Assembly (NCBI GenBank): GCA_020351995.1 | Contig: CP070674.1 | Location: 2,962,142-3,015,379 of the forward strand | Direction: 5' to 3' | Source: Candidatus Zixiibacteriota bacterium | GTDB taxonomy: Bacteria; Zixibacteria; MSB-5A5; GN15; FEB-12 | DNA: 53,238 nucleotides | Shown: positions 23,173 to 32,021 of the stretch, in pieces | Layout: each line of letters begins with the position of its first letter | How positions within the stretch are numbered: position 1 is the stretch's first letter | Made by a program: the position numbers and the translations under genes | The notes under the pieces: model-generated | Told to the model about the DNA's origin: nothing | What the model saw: only the letters and a program-made list of their open reading frames with translations | Database searches by the model: none

Positions 23173-25782
23173 CTAAAACGCCAGCCCGATGTTGATATAA
23201 AAACGTTCTATGTCACTGTTGACAATACCGTACCCGAATTCGAACGGCCCTATCGGCGAGTCAAGTGCCAGTGAAACGCCTACGCCGTGACGTAAATTTC
23301 TCAGCTTGATTTCGTCGGAGCTCACATAAACCTCCCCCATATCGTGTCGACCCATCAGATATAGCAGAAGCGGTAATTTGATACGGATCTCATTCGATAG
23401 GATAAACATCTTGTCTCCCGCAAGCTGATGCGTTCTAAACCCGGCAAAAGAATGCAATCCTCCGAGGAAAAACTGCTCCGATGGCGGCAAACCCCGCCGG
23501 GATACCCCCAATGCGAGGCGCGGGTGAAAGTTGACATGCTTGCCCAGCGGGAAGTAGGTCTCGAAAGATGAGTAGAAACGGGTAAACTCCTCGTCGCCAC
23601 CAAGGTACTTTCCCGCAAACCGCAATTGTATCAAATGCCTGTTTCCCCGGGTCGGAAACGGAAGACGATCGAAATTCTCAACCTGCGATTCAAGTTTGAG
23701 GATGCGTAGCCCGAATTTTCTCCTTATCCCGGTATCGGTATTATCGTACTCAACCTGCTCACAAGTGAATCCCGCTGAAACAACGCCCAGCCTGGCAATC
23801 TGTTGCCCGAAGATAAGGTCAAAGCCGGTCTTGCGCTCCTTTCTCAGGCCAATCTCCTCTTCGCCTAAGAATACCAGGCGGTCTAACCGCCGGTGAAAGA
23901 CATTGAGCCGGGACGAGATATAGCTGTTGAGAATTCGGTCAGTCTTGAACATTCCGAAATAGTTCTGGCGGCGAGGGGAGTATTTGGCATGGAAAAGATA
24001 TTGCAGACCTATTCCAGCCACGTTGTCGTCGAGAAACTCTATGAACTCCTCCGACCGATATTCGTCATCCCAGTGCCATCCCAGCCGAAACTGGCGGCTC
24101 TTTTTCTCCTCCACCCCGATCTTCACCACGGCCCCCTTCGACGAGGGCTTTACCCGCACTGTAACCCGGTCAAACAGATCGGTACCATACACGTTGGCTA
24201 TTCCCTGGCTGGCCCGGGAAGTCGAAAAGAGTTCCCCTTTATCGAGAGTGAAGTATGACCGAACGTACCAGTCCTTGGTTTTCGTGTTTTGCTCGACATC
24301 GATTTTCTCGATCACCGCCTCATCGATGTCAATGGATATCGTTCGCGATGGAACATCGATATCGACGCTTCGGATATTAACCAGGTCGAAACCAAGTTCC
24401 TGATACAGATCGACGATACGCTTGAATCCTTCCCTGAGGCTTCTCGACGTAATCAGAGAATCGTTCTCATAAATTTCAAGCGACAGCCTGGTGTTGTCGA
24501 AGACGGTGTTACCGGTAAACTTGAGCCGTACATCGGCCAATCGGAAATTCTCAACGGCGTCGATGTTCAGTACATGCGCCCGTGAATCCACCTCCCCTGT
24601 GTCGGCCGGTGTCGTCCACACCGCTAACTGGAAGAGGCTCAGTTCCCGGGCCAGTTCCTTCAGCCTGGAGATCAGAGCTTTTTTCGAGATAGTTAGATTC
24701 TGCAGCCGGTTGCGTATGACACCTGCCTTGGTCTGGGGTGCCGACGTAACCTTCACCTCCGATATGAACAGCGTCTCCGCTCGGTATCGCGTCTCAATCA
24801 TTTCTATTATGCTGTCTGCGGCCGCAAGACCACACCGGTACCCGACTTCGATTAGAGTATCTTTATGCTTGAAATCGCTTGCTCCGAAATCATCGATCGG
24901 TGGTTCGATAACATAGCTGGCCGCCTGCAACTGGCGTTCGAGCTGGTCCGCCGTCATTATGCTTGTCACCTGGTTGGCGATATCGACAGGTGTGATAAGT
25001 TCTTCTTTGGACATGAGTTTGCTGGCGGTATTTATGGCCACGACCACGTCAACTGAATCACACATCTTCCGGACCAGTTCGACTGGTATCGGGGTAACCA
25101 TACCGCCATCCATAAGAACCTGTTCTTCGCTCTCCAGCCCGGTAAAGGCCAGCGGGAAGGCCATCGTGGCCCGCATGGCGTCGGCAATAGACCCGGTATC
25201 GAGAATCACTTCGTTACCGGAAACAATGTCGGTACTGATGGTTTTGAAGGGAATCTGCAGGCGGGAGAAATCGTTTCCGCACTGGTAATTGGCTTTGGTC
25301 GTAAGTGATGTGATAAGCGAGGTCAGTTTCTGGCCGGCTGTCAAGGCCCGGGGAATTACGGGGCGGAAGCCATCGAACCTTACTGACAGCAAGTGACGCT
25401 CGCCATCCTGTCGACGAGTAAGTAGCATTGTCGTGCGCGAAGGGGAATTCGAAAAAAGTTCGCTGAAACTGAGACCGGATACGATTGTGCCAAGCTCATC
25501 CGGCGAGTACCCCGAAGCGTAAAGCCCGCCGATTATACCCCCCATGGAAGTTCCGGCTATTGCGCATACATTTATCGATTTTTCCTCGAATGCCTTCAGG
25601 ATTCCGACGACACTCAGACCTCGGGCCCCTCCTCCAGAGAGAGCCAGGGAGATGGAGTAGGAATTACGGTCATCATAGATGTCCAGGCCGTCCAGACCGC
25701 CTATTAGTAGGGAATCACCGGCTGATGCGGCTGATGCCGCTATTATCAGTACCGCAAGGCCATATAACAGTGGAGTTTTCAC
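23173..25782 (-). CDS. Patatin-like phospholipase with POTRA and Omp85-type barrel
   Basis: The product has 869 residues from GTG 25782, which exposes the signal peptide KTPLLYGLAVLIIAASAASA; longer frames run into the divergent gene. The patatin domain (about 44-320) has the oxyanion GGGARG (50-55), nucleophile GTSMGG (S79) and catalytic Asp in MDGG (D225). A linker and POTRA-type repeats (about 440-580) precede a surface-antigen/BamA-like barrel that ends in a C-terminal aromatic (INIGLAF). The plan is that of type Vd autotransporters such as PlpD, an outer-membrane-anchored lipase. All catalytic residues are intact. It is divergent from the methyltransferase gene, 64 bp away. Confidence 0.9.
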   Translation of the reverse strand: MKTPLLYGLAVLIIAASAASAGDSLLIGGLDGLDIYDDRNSYSISLALSGGGARGLSVVGILKAFEEKSINVCAIAGTSMGGIIGGLYASGYSPDELGTIVSGLSFSELFSNSPSRTTMLLTRRQDGERHLLSVRFDGFRPVIPRALTAGQKLTSLITSLTTKANYQCGNDFSRLQIPFKTISTDIVSGNEVILDTGSIADAMRATMAFPLAFTGLESEEQVLMDGGMVTPIPVELVRKMCDSVDVVVAINTASKLMSKEELITPVDIANQVTSIMTADQLERQLQAASYVIEPPIDDFGASDFKHKDTLIEVGYRCGLAAADSIIEMIETRYRAETLFISEVKVTSAPQTKAGVIRNRLQNLTISKKALISRLKELARELSLFQLAVWTTPADTGEVDSRAHVLNIDAVENFRLADVRLKFTGNTVFDNTRLSLEIYENDSLITSRSLREGFKRIVDLYQELGFDLVNIRSVDIDVPSRTISIDIDEAVIEKIDVEQNTKTKDWYVRSYFTLDKGELFSTSRASQGIANVYGTDLFDRVTVRVKPSSKGAVVKIGVEEKKSRQFRLGWHWDDEYRSEEFIEFLDDNVAGIGLQYLFHAKYSPRRQNYFGMFKTDRILNSYISSRLNVFHRRLDRLVFLGEEEIGLRKERKTGFDLIFGQQIARLGVVSAGFTCEQVEYDNTDTGIRRKFGLRILKLESQVENFDRLPFPTRGNRHLIQLRFAGKYLGGDEEFTRFYSSFETYFPLGKHVNFHPRLALGVSRRGLPPSEQFFLGGLHSFAGFRTHQLAGDKMFILSNEIRIKLPLLLYLMGRHDMGEVYVSSDEIKLRNLRHGVGVSLALDSPIGPFEFGYGIVNSDIERFYINIGLAF

Positions 25783-25846
25783 TTGCCAATCTACGACTAC
25801 TATCGATTCATTACTGGAAGTTGCAAATTTATCAGGACGATTACAA

Positions 25847-26641
25847 GTGTCAATTACAAAGGCCGAACTAAAACAGGTCAAAGCTCTTTCAACAGCGAAA
25901 GGCAGAAAACTCAGCCGCCGGTTCCTTGCGGAAGGCACACGGCTGCTTGAAGAAGCTCTGCGTCACAGGTTCCTACCCGACAGAATCTATTTCGCTTCAG
26001 CCTTGCTGGGCCGGCGTGGTGAGAAGCTCATGAACCGGTTGAAAGGACACCGGATAGCCTGTGCCGAGGTTTCTGCTCGCGAGCTGCGTGATATGGCTCA
26101 GACTGAGGCTCCACAGGGCATTTTGGGTGTTTTCGCTATGCCCGATAACGAACTGTCCGAACTTCGCCGCCCCCGCTATCGTAGAATACTATGGTGTGAA
26201 GGTATAGCTGACCCCGGCAATCTGGGAACGCTAGTTCGTTCCGCGCAAGCTTTCGAGTTTGACCCCGTGGTTCTGACGGAAAACTGCGCTGACGCTTTCG
26301 CTCCGAAGGTTGTCAGGTCCTCGGCTGGCGCCGTGTTTGGAAGACAGATCGTACAATTGGGTAACAAGGATGTGCTGGCGTTCGCCCGCAAGCACCGATT
26401 CACGATTATCGCTGCGGGGACTCGCGGTAAAAAGATTGATTATTCCTTGATTAAAGCACTTGAAAAGGTCAAATTGATCCTGGCAATAGGTAGCGAAGCC
26501 GACGGTTTATCGGAAGAAATTGTCCGACATGCCAACCTGACTGTAACCATACCGCATTCGCGGAAGACTGAATCGCTTAATGCCGCCGTTGCTGGATCCA
26601 TTCTTATGAATGAGTTCTATTGCCGGCGAGAGGAGCCGTGA
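25847..26641 (+). CDS. SpoU/TrmH-family RNA 2'-O-methyltransferase
   Basis: The product has 264 residues from GTG 25847 (AGGA 9 nt upstream); longer frames lie over the divergent patatin gene. An N-terminal substrate-binding domain (GRKLSRRFLAEGTRLLEEAL) is followed by the knotted SPOUT core with ADPGNLGTLVRSAQAF (motif 1), AIGSEADGLSEE (motif 2) and KTESLNAAVAGSILMNEF (motif 3). This is the RlmB/TrmH layout, methylating 2'-OH of an rRNA or tRNA nucleotide with S-adenosylmethionine. The exact target cannot be told. Its stop overlaps the next ATG by one base. Confidence 0.9.
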   Translation: MSITKAELKQVKALSTAKGRKLSRRFLAEGTRLLEEALRHRFLPDRIYFASALLGRRGEKLMNRLKGHRIACAEVSARELRDMAQTEAPQGILGVFAMPDNELSELRRPRYRRILWCEGIADPGNLGTLVRSAQAFEFDPVVLTENCADAFAPKVVRSSAGAVFGRQIVQLGNKDVLAFARKHRFTIIAAGTRGKKIDYSLIKALEKVKLILAIGSEADGLSEEIVRHANLTVTIPHSRKTESLNAAVAGSILMNEFYCRREEP

Positions 26642-27693
26642 TGAATAAGTTCCTGATACCGTCCCTTATGATTGTGCTATGGGTTGCCGGGGAACCTTCG
26701 GCTCAGGAGATATTTGAGGAGTCGCGCAACCAGTTCTCCACCAGGCCGCTTGAAACTTCCGCCAAAGCGTCCGTGGGGAGCCTGATCAGAATTGAGTCGG
26801 CTCTGACACTCCAGGGGAACCTCCAAATTACAGCCTCCGTTGAACCGGGCGTGAAGGTCATCTATGCCAAGAAAGCGAAAGCCGGGAGCAAATCCAGAGC
26901 TATTGATTTCATTGACCAGATTGCCGTCGATGTGGCCAAACTGCCCGACGGCGTGAAGCTTGAGTTAAGAGCGCCAAATCCCGCACCCTGGTCCGAGGCC
27001 GAGATGGGCTCGGTCGAAGCCACCATAGTTCTCCCGGAAGGATGTCGTGTGGAGATCGAGGCTTACTATTTCGATATCGAGGCCGAGGGACCTTTCAAGA
27101 CCTTCCTTGTCCCGTCGTCCTTGGGCCGCCTGAACGTTTCTCATGTGACCGAGGAGCTTCACCTGGAAACTTCCAACCGCCGGGTCAACATCGATGATAT
27201 CTCCGGTAAAATCAAAGTCTCGACTTCAAACTCGTCGCTTACCGCCCGGGACATCTTCAGCCTCAAGGGTCAGGCAATGTTTCGTAATGAAGGTGGCGAC
27301 ATAAAGATATACCACGTAGGTGGCGCTATCGATGTTAAGAACAGTTATGGTCGAACTGAAATAGACAGGTTCAGCGCGACTGGCCAGAAAAGTTATGTCA
27401 AGTGCAGCAACGGACCGGTCGGATTATCCCTGACCGAGATGGGTGACGGGCAACTGATCGTCACAAACCGGTTTGAGGATATCGAATTCTCGCTGCCCTC
27501 CAATATCTCGGCGGAATTCTCTCTCGCTGTGGAGGAAGAGGGCAAGATCGAAGTGTACAACTTCCCCTTCCAGCCTGACCTCGTTCAGCGAAACCGCCTG
27601 AGTCTTATTGCCGGCGACGGAGCGGCGCTTATCAGCGGCTCGGTGCGTGGAAATGGTAATGTCTATGTGAGGGGATACGACCCGGAGGATTAG
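26641..27693 (+). CDS. Exported DUF4097-like beta-helical protein
   Basis: The product has 350 residues; ATG 26641 overlaps the methyltransferase stop and has AGAGGAG (26630-26636) upstream. Signal peptide: MNKFLIPSLMIVLWVAGEPS, cleaved near SA-QEI. The mature part has repeated short beta motifs (LETSNRRVNIDDISGKIKVS, VSTSNSSLTARDIF, GDIKIYHVGGAIDVKNSYG), as in DUF4097/DUF4098 putative adhesins that fold as right-handed beta helices. It is probably periplasmic or surface attached. It is translationally coupled to both neighbours, so the methyltransferase, this protein and SppA form one transcript. Confidence 0.75.
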   Translation: MNKFLIPSLMIVLWVAGEPSAQEIFEESRNQFSTRPLETSAKASVGSLIRIESALTLQGNLQITASVEPGVKVIYAKKAKAGSKSRAIDFIDQIAVDVAKLPDGVKLELRAPNPAPWSEAEMGSVEATIVLPEGCRVEIEAYYFDIEAEGPFKTFLVPSSLGRLNVSHVTEELHLETSNRRVNIDDISGKIKVSTSNSSLTARDIFSLKGQAMFRNEGGDIKIYHVGGAIDVKNSYGRTEIDRFSATGQKSYVKCSNGPVGLSLTEMGDGQLIVTNRFEDIEFSLPSNISAEFSLAVEEEGKIEVYNFPFQPDLVQRNRLSLIAGDGAALISGSVRGNGNVYVRGYDPED

Positions 27694-27696
27694 TCA

Positions 27697-30120
27697 TTGA
27701 AGGGATTCAAAGATGTCAGCTTGCTTCTGGTCTTACTGCTGCTGATGGTGCCCGGTGACCGAGTCGCAGCCGGCCAGAGAATAGAAATGCCCCAGGGCGT
27801 TTTTTATTATCAGCCCGCCGCGTCGGTTTTTGGCAGCGAGGCGGTATGGATTAATCCCGCCTGCCTGGCGCGATTCAGAATTGCCGGATTCCAGTTTATG
27901 GCCGATTACTATGACGGCAAGTACGCCAAGAACTGGGGTACGGTTGTAAGTCGTGAAGGTATCGGCCTGTCCTACCGCCGCATTGATAACCCCGGTGATG
28001 AAGACTTCGTGGATTATATCGTGGCGCTGGCTGTTCCGACCGGGCGGAAACTATATCTCGGCGGCTCGTATCAGTACTTTAAACAGGGCGACATCATTTT
28101 CGATAACCGCCACTTCTGGAACGCCGGTCTGCTTTTTCGCCCGCCCGGTTCTGTCTCGCTTGGCGTTGTCTACTCCAATCTCAACAGGGGAAAGATAAAC
28201 GACGATCGAACCGAGGTAGAACAACGTTATTCCCTGTCTTATCATCCTGTCGGAATGAATTTGACCGTTTCAGTCGATATGTTTCTCGCCACCGGTACCA
28301 AGGTCAAAAACGCCGATTACGTTTATCACGCTGAATATTCGCCAACCAAAGGTCTCTTTCTCAGTGGCCTGATCGACAGCGATAGGAATTTCGAGATCGG
28401 CGTCCGGGCCAATCTGCGGCAGTACTTTACCGGCACCAGGCGACGCTCGGACAAGGATGGCCATCATCGCGGCACCACGGTTTTTGTTGGTGGCACCAGT
28501 CACCGTCAACCGTCGCTGATAAAAGATCGGGTCCGTCGGCTATCGCTGAGTCTTTCGGGGAACCCCAGGGAAAATCCGCCCGATCCCATCTTTGGGAAAA
28601 GCCGGACTTCATATATCACCAGTCTGCTTAACATATACCGGGCCGCCGAGGACCCGTCTGTGGGCGAACTCGTCATCAAGCTGAATCGTCTTGCCCTTGG
28701 CTTTGGCCGCGCTCAGGAGTTGAGAGACGCTATCACCCATTTCAGGTCAAGAGGTAAAGAGGTCACCTGCCACATCTCCTATCCGAACAACCTGGCGTAT
28801 TATGTGGGTAGTGCCTGTGACAGAATTCTCATTCCCCCGGTGAGTCAACTCAACCTGGTCGGCCTGAAGGCTGAGCTGACTTTCTTTGCCGGTACCCTTG
28901 AAAAGGTGGGCGTGAAAATCGATCTCCTGCGAGTCGGCGACTATAAGACTGCGCCGGAACGCTACACACAGCAGGCGGCAACTGAGGAAAACCGTGAGCA
29001 GGTTAACCGTCTGCTCGATGACCTGTACGACCAGTTTGTCTCGGATATTTCCGAGGGCCGAAACATGCACCGTGATTCTCTCGCCGCCATCATTGACGGT
29101 GGCCCCTATACCTCGGAAGAAGCTATTGAGCTCGGACTGGTTGACGGGCTGAGTTATGCTGACGAATTAGACAAGAAATTCCTGTCTACCTCTGTTCCTG
29201 AAATCTCGCTGCGGCGCTACCTGTCCGATACGCTGATAAATGACAACTGGTGCGAAAAACCCACCCTGGCTGTGGTGGTAGCCGAGGGAGAGGTTACTTT
29301 TGATGACGATCGGTTTGGACCGTTTTCAGAATCTTCGGATTTGACACCCACGGTCATGGACAAGGCGTTCAAGCGCGCGAGGTTGGAAAGTGATATCAAA
29401 GGCGTAGTCTTTCGCATCGACTCACCCGGTGGATTGGCTCTGGCCGGAGAGGAAATTTTTCACTCTGCATCGAAAACCGCCGAAGAGAAACCCGTGGTGG
29501 TATCGATGGCCAACGTAGCCGCCTCCGGGGCCTACTATATTGCTATGCCGGCAGGACAGATATTGGCTAACCCCGCCACCGTAACCGGTTCTATCGGTAT
29601 CTACGGTGGGAAAGCCGATTTGAGCGGACTTTACGACAAGATCGGCGCCGGAACCGAGCTGTATGTCCGCGGCAAACATGCCGGTATGCTGACCGCTATG
29701 CGACCCTTCACACCAGAAGAGCGAGAAAAATACTACTCCCAACTTCTCGCCATGTACGGATATTTCGTGTCACTTGTGGCCGACAACAGGAGCCTGACAA
29801 CTGATTCCGTTGATAATCTGGCTCAGGGCCGGGTCTGGACTGGCAGGGAGGCTGTGAGAAACGGTCTTGTGGACCGTCTGGGAGGAATAAAACTGGCCCT
29901 GGATGTCACCGCTGCGAAATTGGGGCTCGACGACTACAAGGTCGAATTCTTACCGAGAAAACGCCCCTGGATTCTGTTGCCGGGAAACTCTCTATTGGAT
30001 AGCCTAACGGATTTCCTCGGGCTCCGAGGGGGAGATTCGGGGATAAAGGAGATTATAGAAACTCAGTTCGCCACCGATGGAATTCTCGCCCGTATGCCGT
30101 TTGACATCGAAATCGAATAG
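27697..30120 (+). CDS. sppA: Signal peptide peptidase SppA fused to an N-terminal beta-barrel-like domain
   Basis: The product has 807 residues; TTG 27697 is 3 nt after the previous stop, with GGAGG (27684-27688) 8 nt upstream. After the signal peptide, residues about 30-270 form a beta-rich domain that opens with AASVFGSEAVWINPACLARF, similar to the start of PorV/UPF0164 barrels. Residues about 290-770 are the tandem S49 peptidase of the long SppA form: catalytic Lys417 in VGDYKTAPERY and Ser610 in ANVAASGAYY, 193 residues apart (200 in the E. coli enzyme). SppA digests cleaved signal peptides and some lipoproteins. The barrel-like extension is not part of classical SppA and would place the protease at or near the outer membrane; that is inference. 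Confidence 0.88.
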   Translation: MKGFKDVSLLLVLLLLMVPGDRVAAGQRIEMPQGVFYYQPAASVFGSEAVWINPACLARFRIAGFQFMADYYDGKYAKNWGTVVSREGIGLSYRRIDNPGDEDFVDYIVALAVPTGRKLYLGGSYQYFKQGDIIFDNRHFWNAGLLFRPPGSVSLGVVYSNLNRGKINDDRTEVEQRYSLSYHPVGMNLTVSVDMFLATGTKVKNADYVYHAEYSPTKGLFLSGLIDSDRNFEIGVRANLRQYFTGTRRRSDKDGHHRGTTVFVGGTSHRQPSLIKDRVRRLSLSLSGNPRENPPDPIFGKSRTSYITSLLNIYRAAEDPSVGELVIKLNRLALGFGRAQELRDAITHFRSRGKEVTCHISYPNNLAYYVGSACDRILIPPVSQLNLVGLKAELTFFAGTLEKVGVKIDLLRVGDYKTAPERYTQQAATEENREQVNRLLDDLYDQFVSDISEGRNMHRDSLAAIIDGGPYTSEEAIELGLVDGLSYADELDKKFLSTSVPEISLRRYLSDTLINDNWCEKPTLAVVVAEGEVTFDDDRFGPFSESSDLTPTVMDKAFKRARLESDIKGVVFRIDSPGGLALAGEEIFHSASKTAEEKPVVVSMANVAASGAYYIAMPAGQILANPATVTGSIGIYGGKADLSGLYDKIGAGTELYVRGKHAGMLTAMRPFTPEEREKYYSQLLAMYGYFVSLVADNRSLTTDSVDNLAQGRVWTGREAVRNGLVDRLGGIKLALDVTAAKLGLDDYKVEFLPRKRPWILLPGNSLLDSLTDFLGLRGGDSGIKEIIETQFATDGILARMPFDIEIE

Positions 30121-30239
30121 CGGTAAGTCTTGTTTTACTGCCGGCCTTATTATATTCTAACAATACCGAATTAATCCGGCCCCTCAGGGAGCCGGTCTGC
30201 TGAATGCTATTAGAACATTGAATGCCAGAGGGGAATATC

Positions 30240-31667
30240 ATGTCCAAGAACTACAAAATGTATCTTGGTGGAAAGTGGGTTGATCGCAAGAGCAAGATCA
30301 AGGTCATCAACCCATATGATAATACTGTGGTGGGCTCGGTGGCCGCGGCCTCCAGAAAAGATTATTCAAAGGCTATCGAAATCGCTTACAATACCTTCAG
30401 GGAAACAAGGGAACTTCCATGCTATAAGCGGGAGGAAACCTGCCGGCGCATCGCCGACAGCCTGGAAAATCAAGCCGACAAACTCGCCGCGATGATGGCG
30501 CGCGAACTGGGCAAGGCCATAAAAGACGCCAGGGGAGAGGTAACGCGGGCCATTGGTGTTTTCAAGGTAGCGGCGGAGGAGGCCAAGCGAATCGGCGGCG
30601 AGATTGTCGATCTTGACTGGGCTGCCGGCGCCGAGGAGCGTTTCGGCCTGGTGCGCCGATTTCCGATAGGGGTGGTGGCCGGAATTTCTCCCTTCAATTT
30701 TCCGCTCAACCTCGTCGCTCACAAAATCGCTCCGGCCATAGCGTCGGGTAACACCATCGTCCTGAAACCGGCCAGTAAAACACCTATTCTGGCGCTCATG
30801 CTGGCGGAGCTGATCGACCAAACCGACCACCCCAAAGGGGCTGTATCAATCCTGCCGGGGTCGGCTAAGGAAGCCGCGCCGCTGCTGGAAGACCCGCGAG
30901 TGAAACTTATTACTTTTACCGGCTCGTCGGAAGTCGGCTGGTGGATCAAACGTAACTGCGGGGATAAACCGGTGGTACTTGAACTGGGAGGTAACGCCGG
31001 GGTCGCTATTGCCGACGACGCTAACCTTGATTACGCTACCACCCGCCTGCTATATGGTACCTTTGCGGTTGCCGGTCAGTCTTGCATCTCGGTACAGCGT
31101 ATCTATGTCCACGAGAAAATCTGGGATAGTTTCCTGACGATGTTTGTCAAGAAGGTCAAGACTCTCAAGGTAGGTAATCCGCTCGATCCGGCAACGGATG
31201 TCGGAACCATGGTCGATAGCCAATCCGTCGAAAATACTCTTGCCTCCATAAAGGCGGCTGTCAAAGGAGGGGCCAAAGTCTTGGTCGGGGGAAAGGGGAA
31301 GGGGCTCTTTTTGGAGCCGACGGTTCTGGTCGATGTCACGAGGTCGATGGACATCTGCGCCAGGGAAGCCTTTGCTCCAATAGCGGTGGTGTTTAAGTAT
31401 AAGTCATTCAAGCGGGTGGTCGACGAAATCAATAACTCCATATATGGCTTGCAGGCCGGTATATTCACCAACCGCATGAAGGACATTTTCTATGCTTTCA
31501 AAAACATCGAATGCGGAGGTGTAGTCATAAATGACGTACCGACTTACCGCGCCGATCATCAGCCGTACGGCGGTACAAAGAGTTCCGGCCTTGGCCGGGA
31601 AGGGGTCAAATATTCAATCGAGGATATGACGGAATTGAAGATACTCTCCATCAATCTCAAAGCCTGA
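30240..31667 (+). CDS. NAD(P)-dependent aldehyde dehydrogenase
   Basis: The product has 475 residues from ATG 30240, with AGAGGGGA 6 nt upstream; an in-frame ATG at 30222 would place the SD inside the coding region. Family hallmarks are FPIGVVAGISPFNFPLNLV (cofactor/substrate tunnel), ELGG with general-base Glu248, and AGQSC with catalytic Cys282, followed by PYGGTKSSGLGREGVKYS near the C-terminus. No signal peptide, so cytoplasmic. The closest subgroups appear to be lactaldehyde/non-phosphorylating glyceraldehyde-3-phosphate dehydrogenase types, but the substrate cannot be told. It stands alone. Confidence 0.92.
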   Translation: MSKNYKMYLGGKWVDRKSKIKVINPYDNTVVGSVAAASRKDYSKAIEIAYNTFRETRELPCYKREETCRRIADSLENQADKLAAMMARELGKAIKDARGEVTRAIGVFKVAAEEAKRIGGEIVDLDWAAGAEERFGLVRRFPIGVVAGISPFNFPLNLVAHKIAPAIASGNTIVLKPASKTPILALMLAELIDQTDHPKGAVSILPGSAKEAAPLLEDPRVKLITFTGSSEVGWWIKRNCGDKPVVLELGGNAGVAIADDANLDYATTRLLYGTFAVAGQSCISVQRIYVHEKIWDSFLTMFVKKVKTLKVGNPLDPATDVGTMVDSQSVENTLASIKAAVKGGAKVLVGGKGKGLFLEPTVLVDVTRSMDICAREAFAPIAVVFKYKSFKRVVDEINNSIYGLQAGIFTNRMKDIFYAFKNIECGGVVINDVPTYRADHQPYGGTKSSGLGREGVKYSIEDMTELKILSINLKA

Positions 31668-32021
31668 AGTGACAGTGTGGAACCGGTTCCCAGCGAGCCA
31701 GGAATCGGCCCCTGTGCGGCCCTCACACCGCTTATTTGCGGCCCCTGCGGCAGTATTGATGAGCATAAATCTCGTATAACTGGTAATCTTCCAGGGGCGA
31801 TTCCCCGGGTCGAAAAAGTGCTTGCCAAGCGGGGATATGCAGGTTATTATAGGCTTTATTTTTTGGCTCAAGAAATCCGAAAATGATGGAATTCAGGTAA
31901 CTTTCTTTGAACTGATTTTGCGGCTTAAACGTCAGTAATTTAAGCTCTTAAATCAGAGTCGAGGGATAGTTCACGACAGAAACTTGAAATAGACGACATT
32001 CATTATAGAGGAACCAAGCAT
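31668..32021 (+). other. Intergenic region without recognised features
   Basis: This 354-bp stretch separates the aldehyde dehydrogenase from the FG-GAP lipoprotein. I see no terminator, RNA or convincing promoter in it. A GAGGAA site at 32008-32013 serves the next gene. Short open frames here lack family resemblance. Confidence 0.3.
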
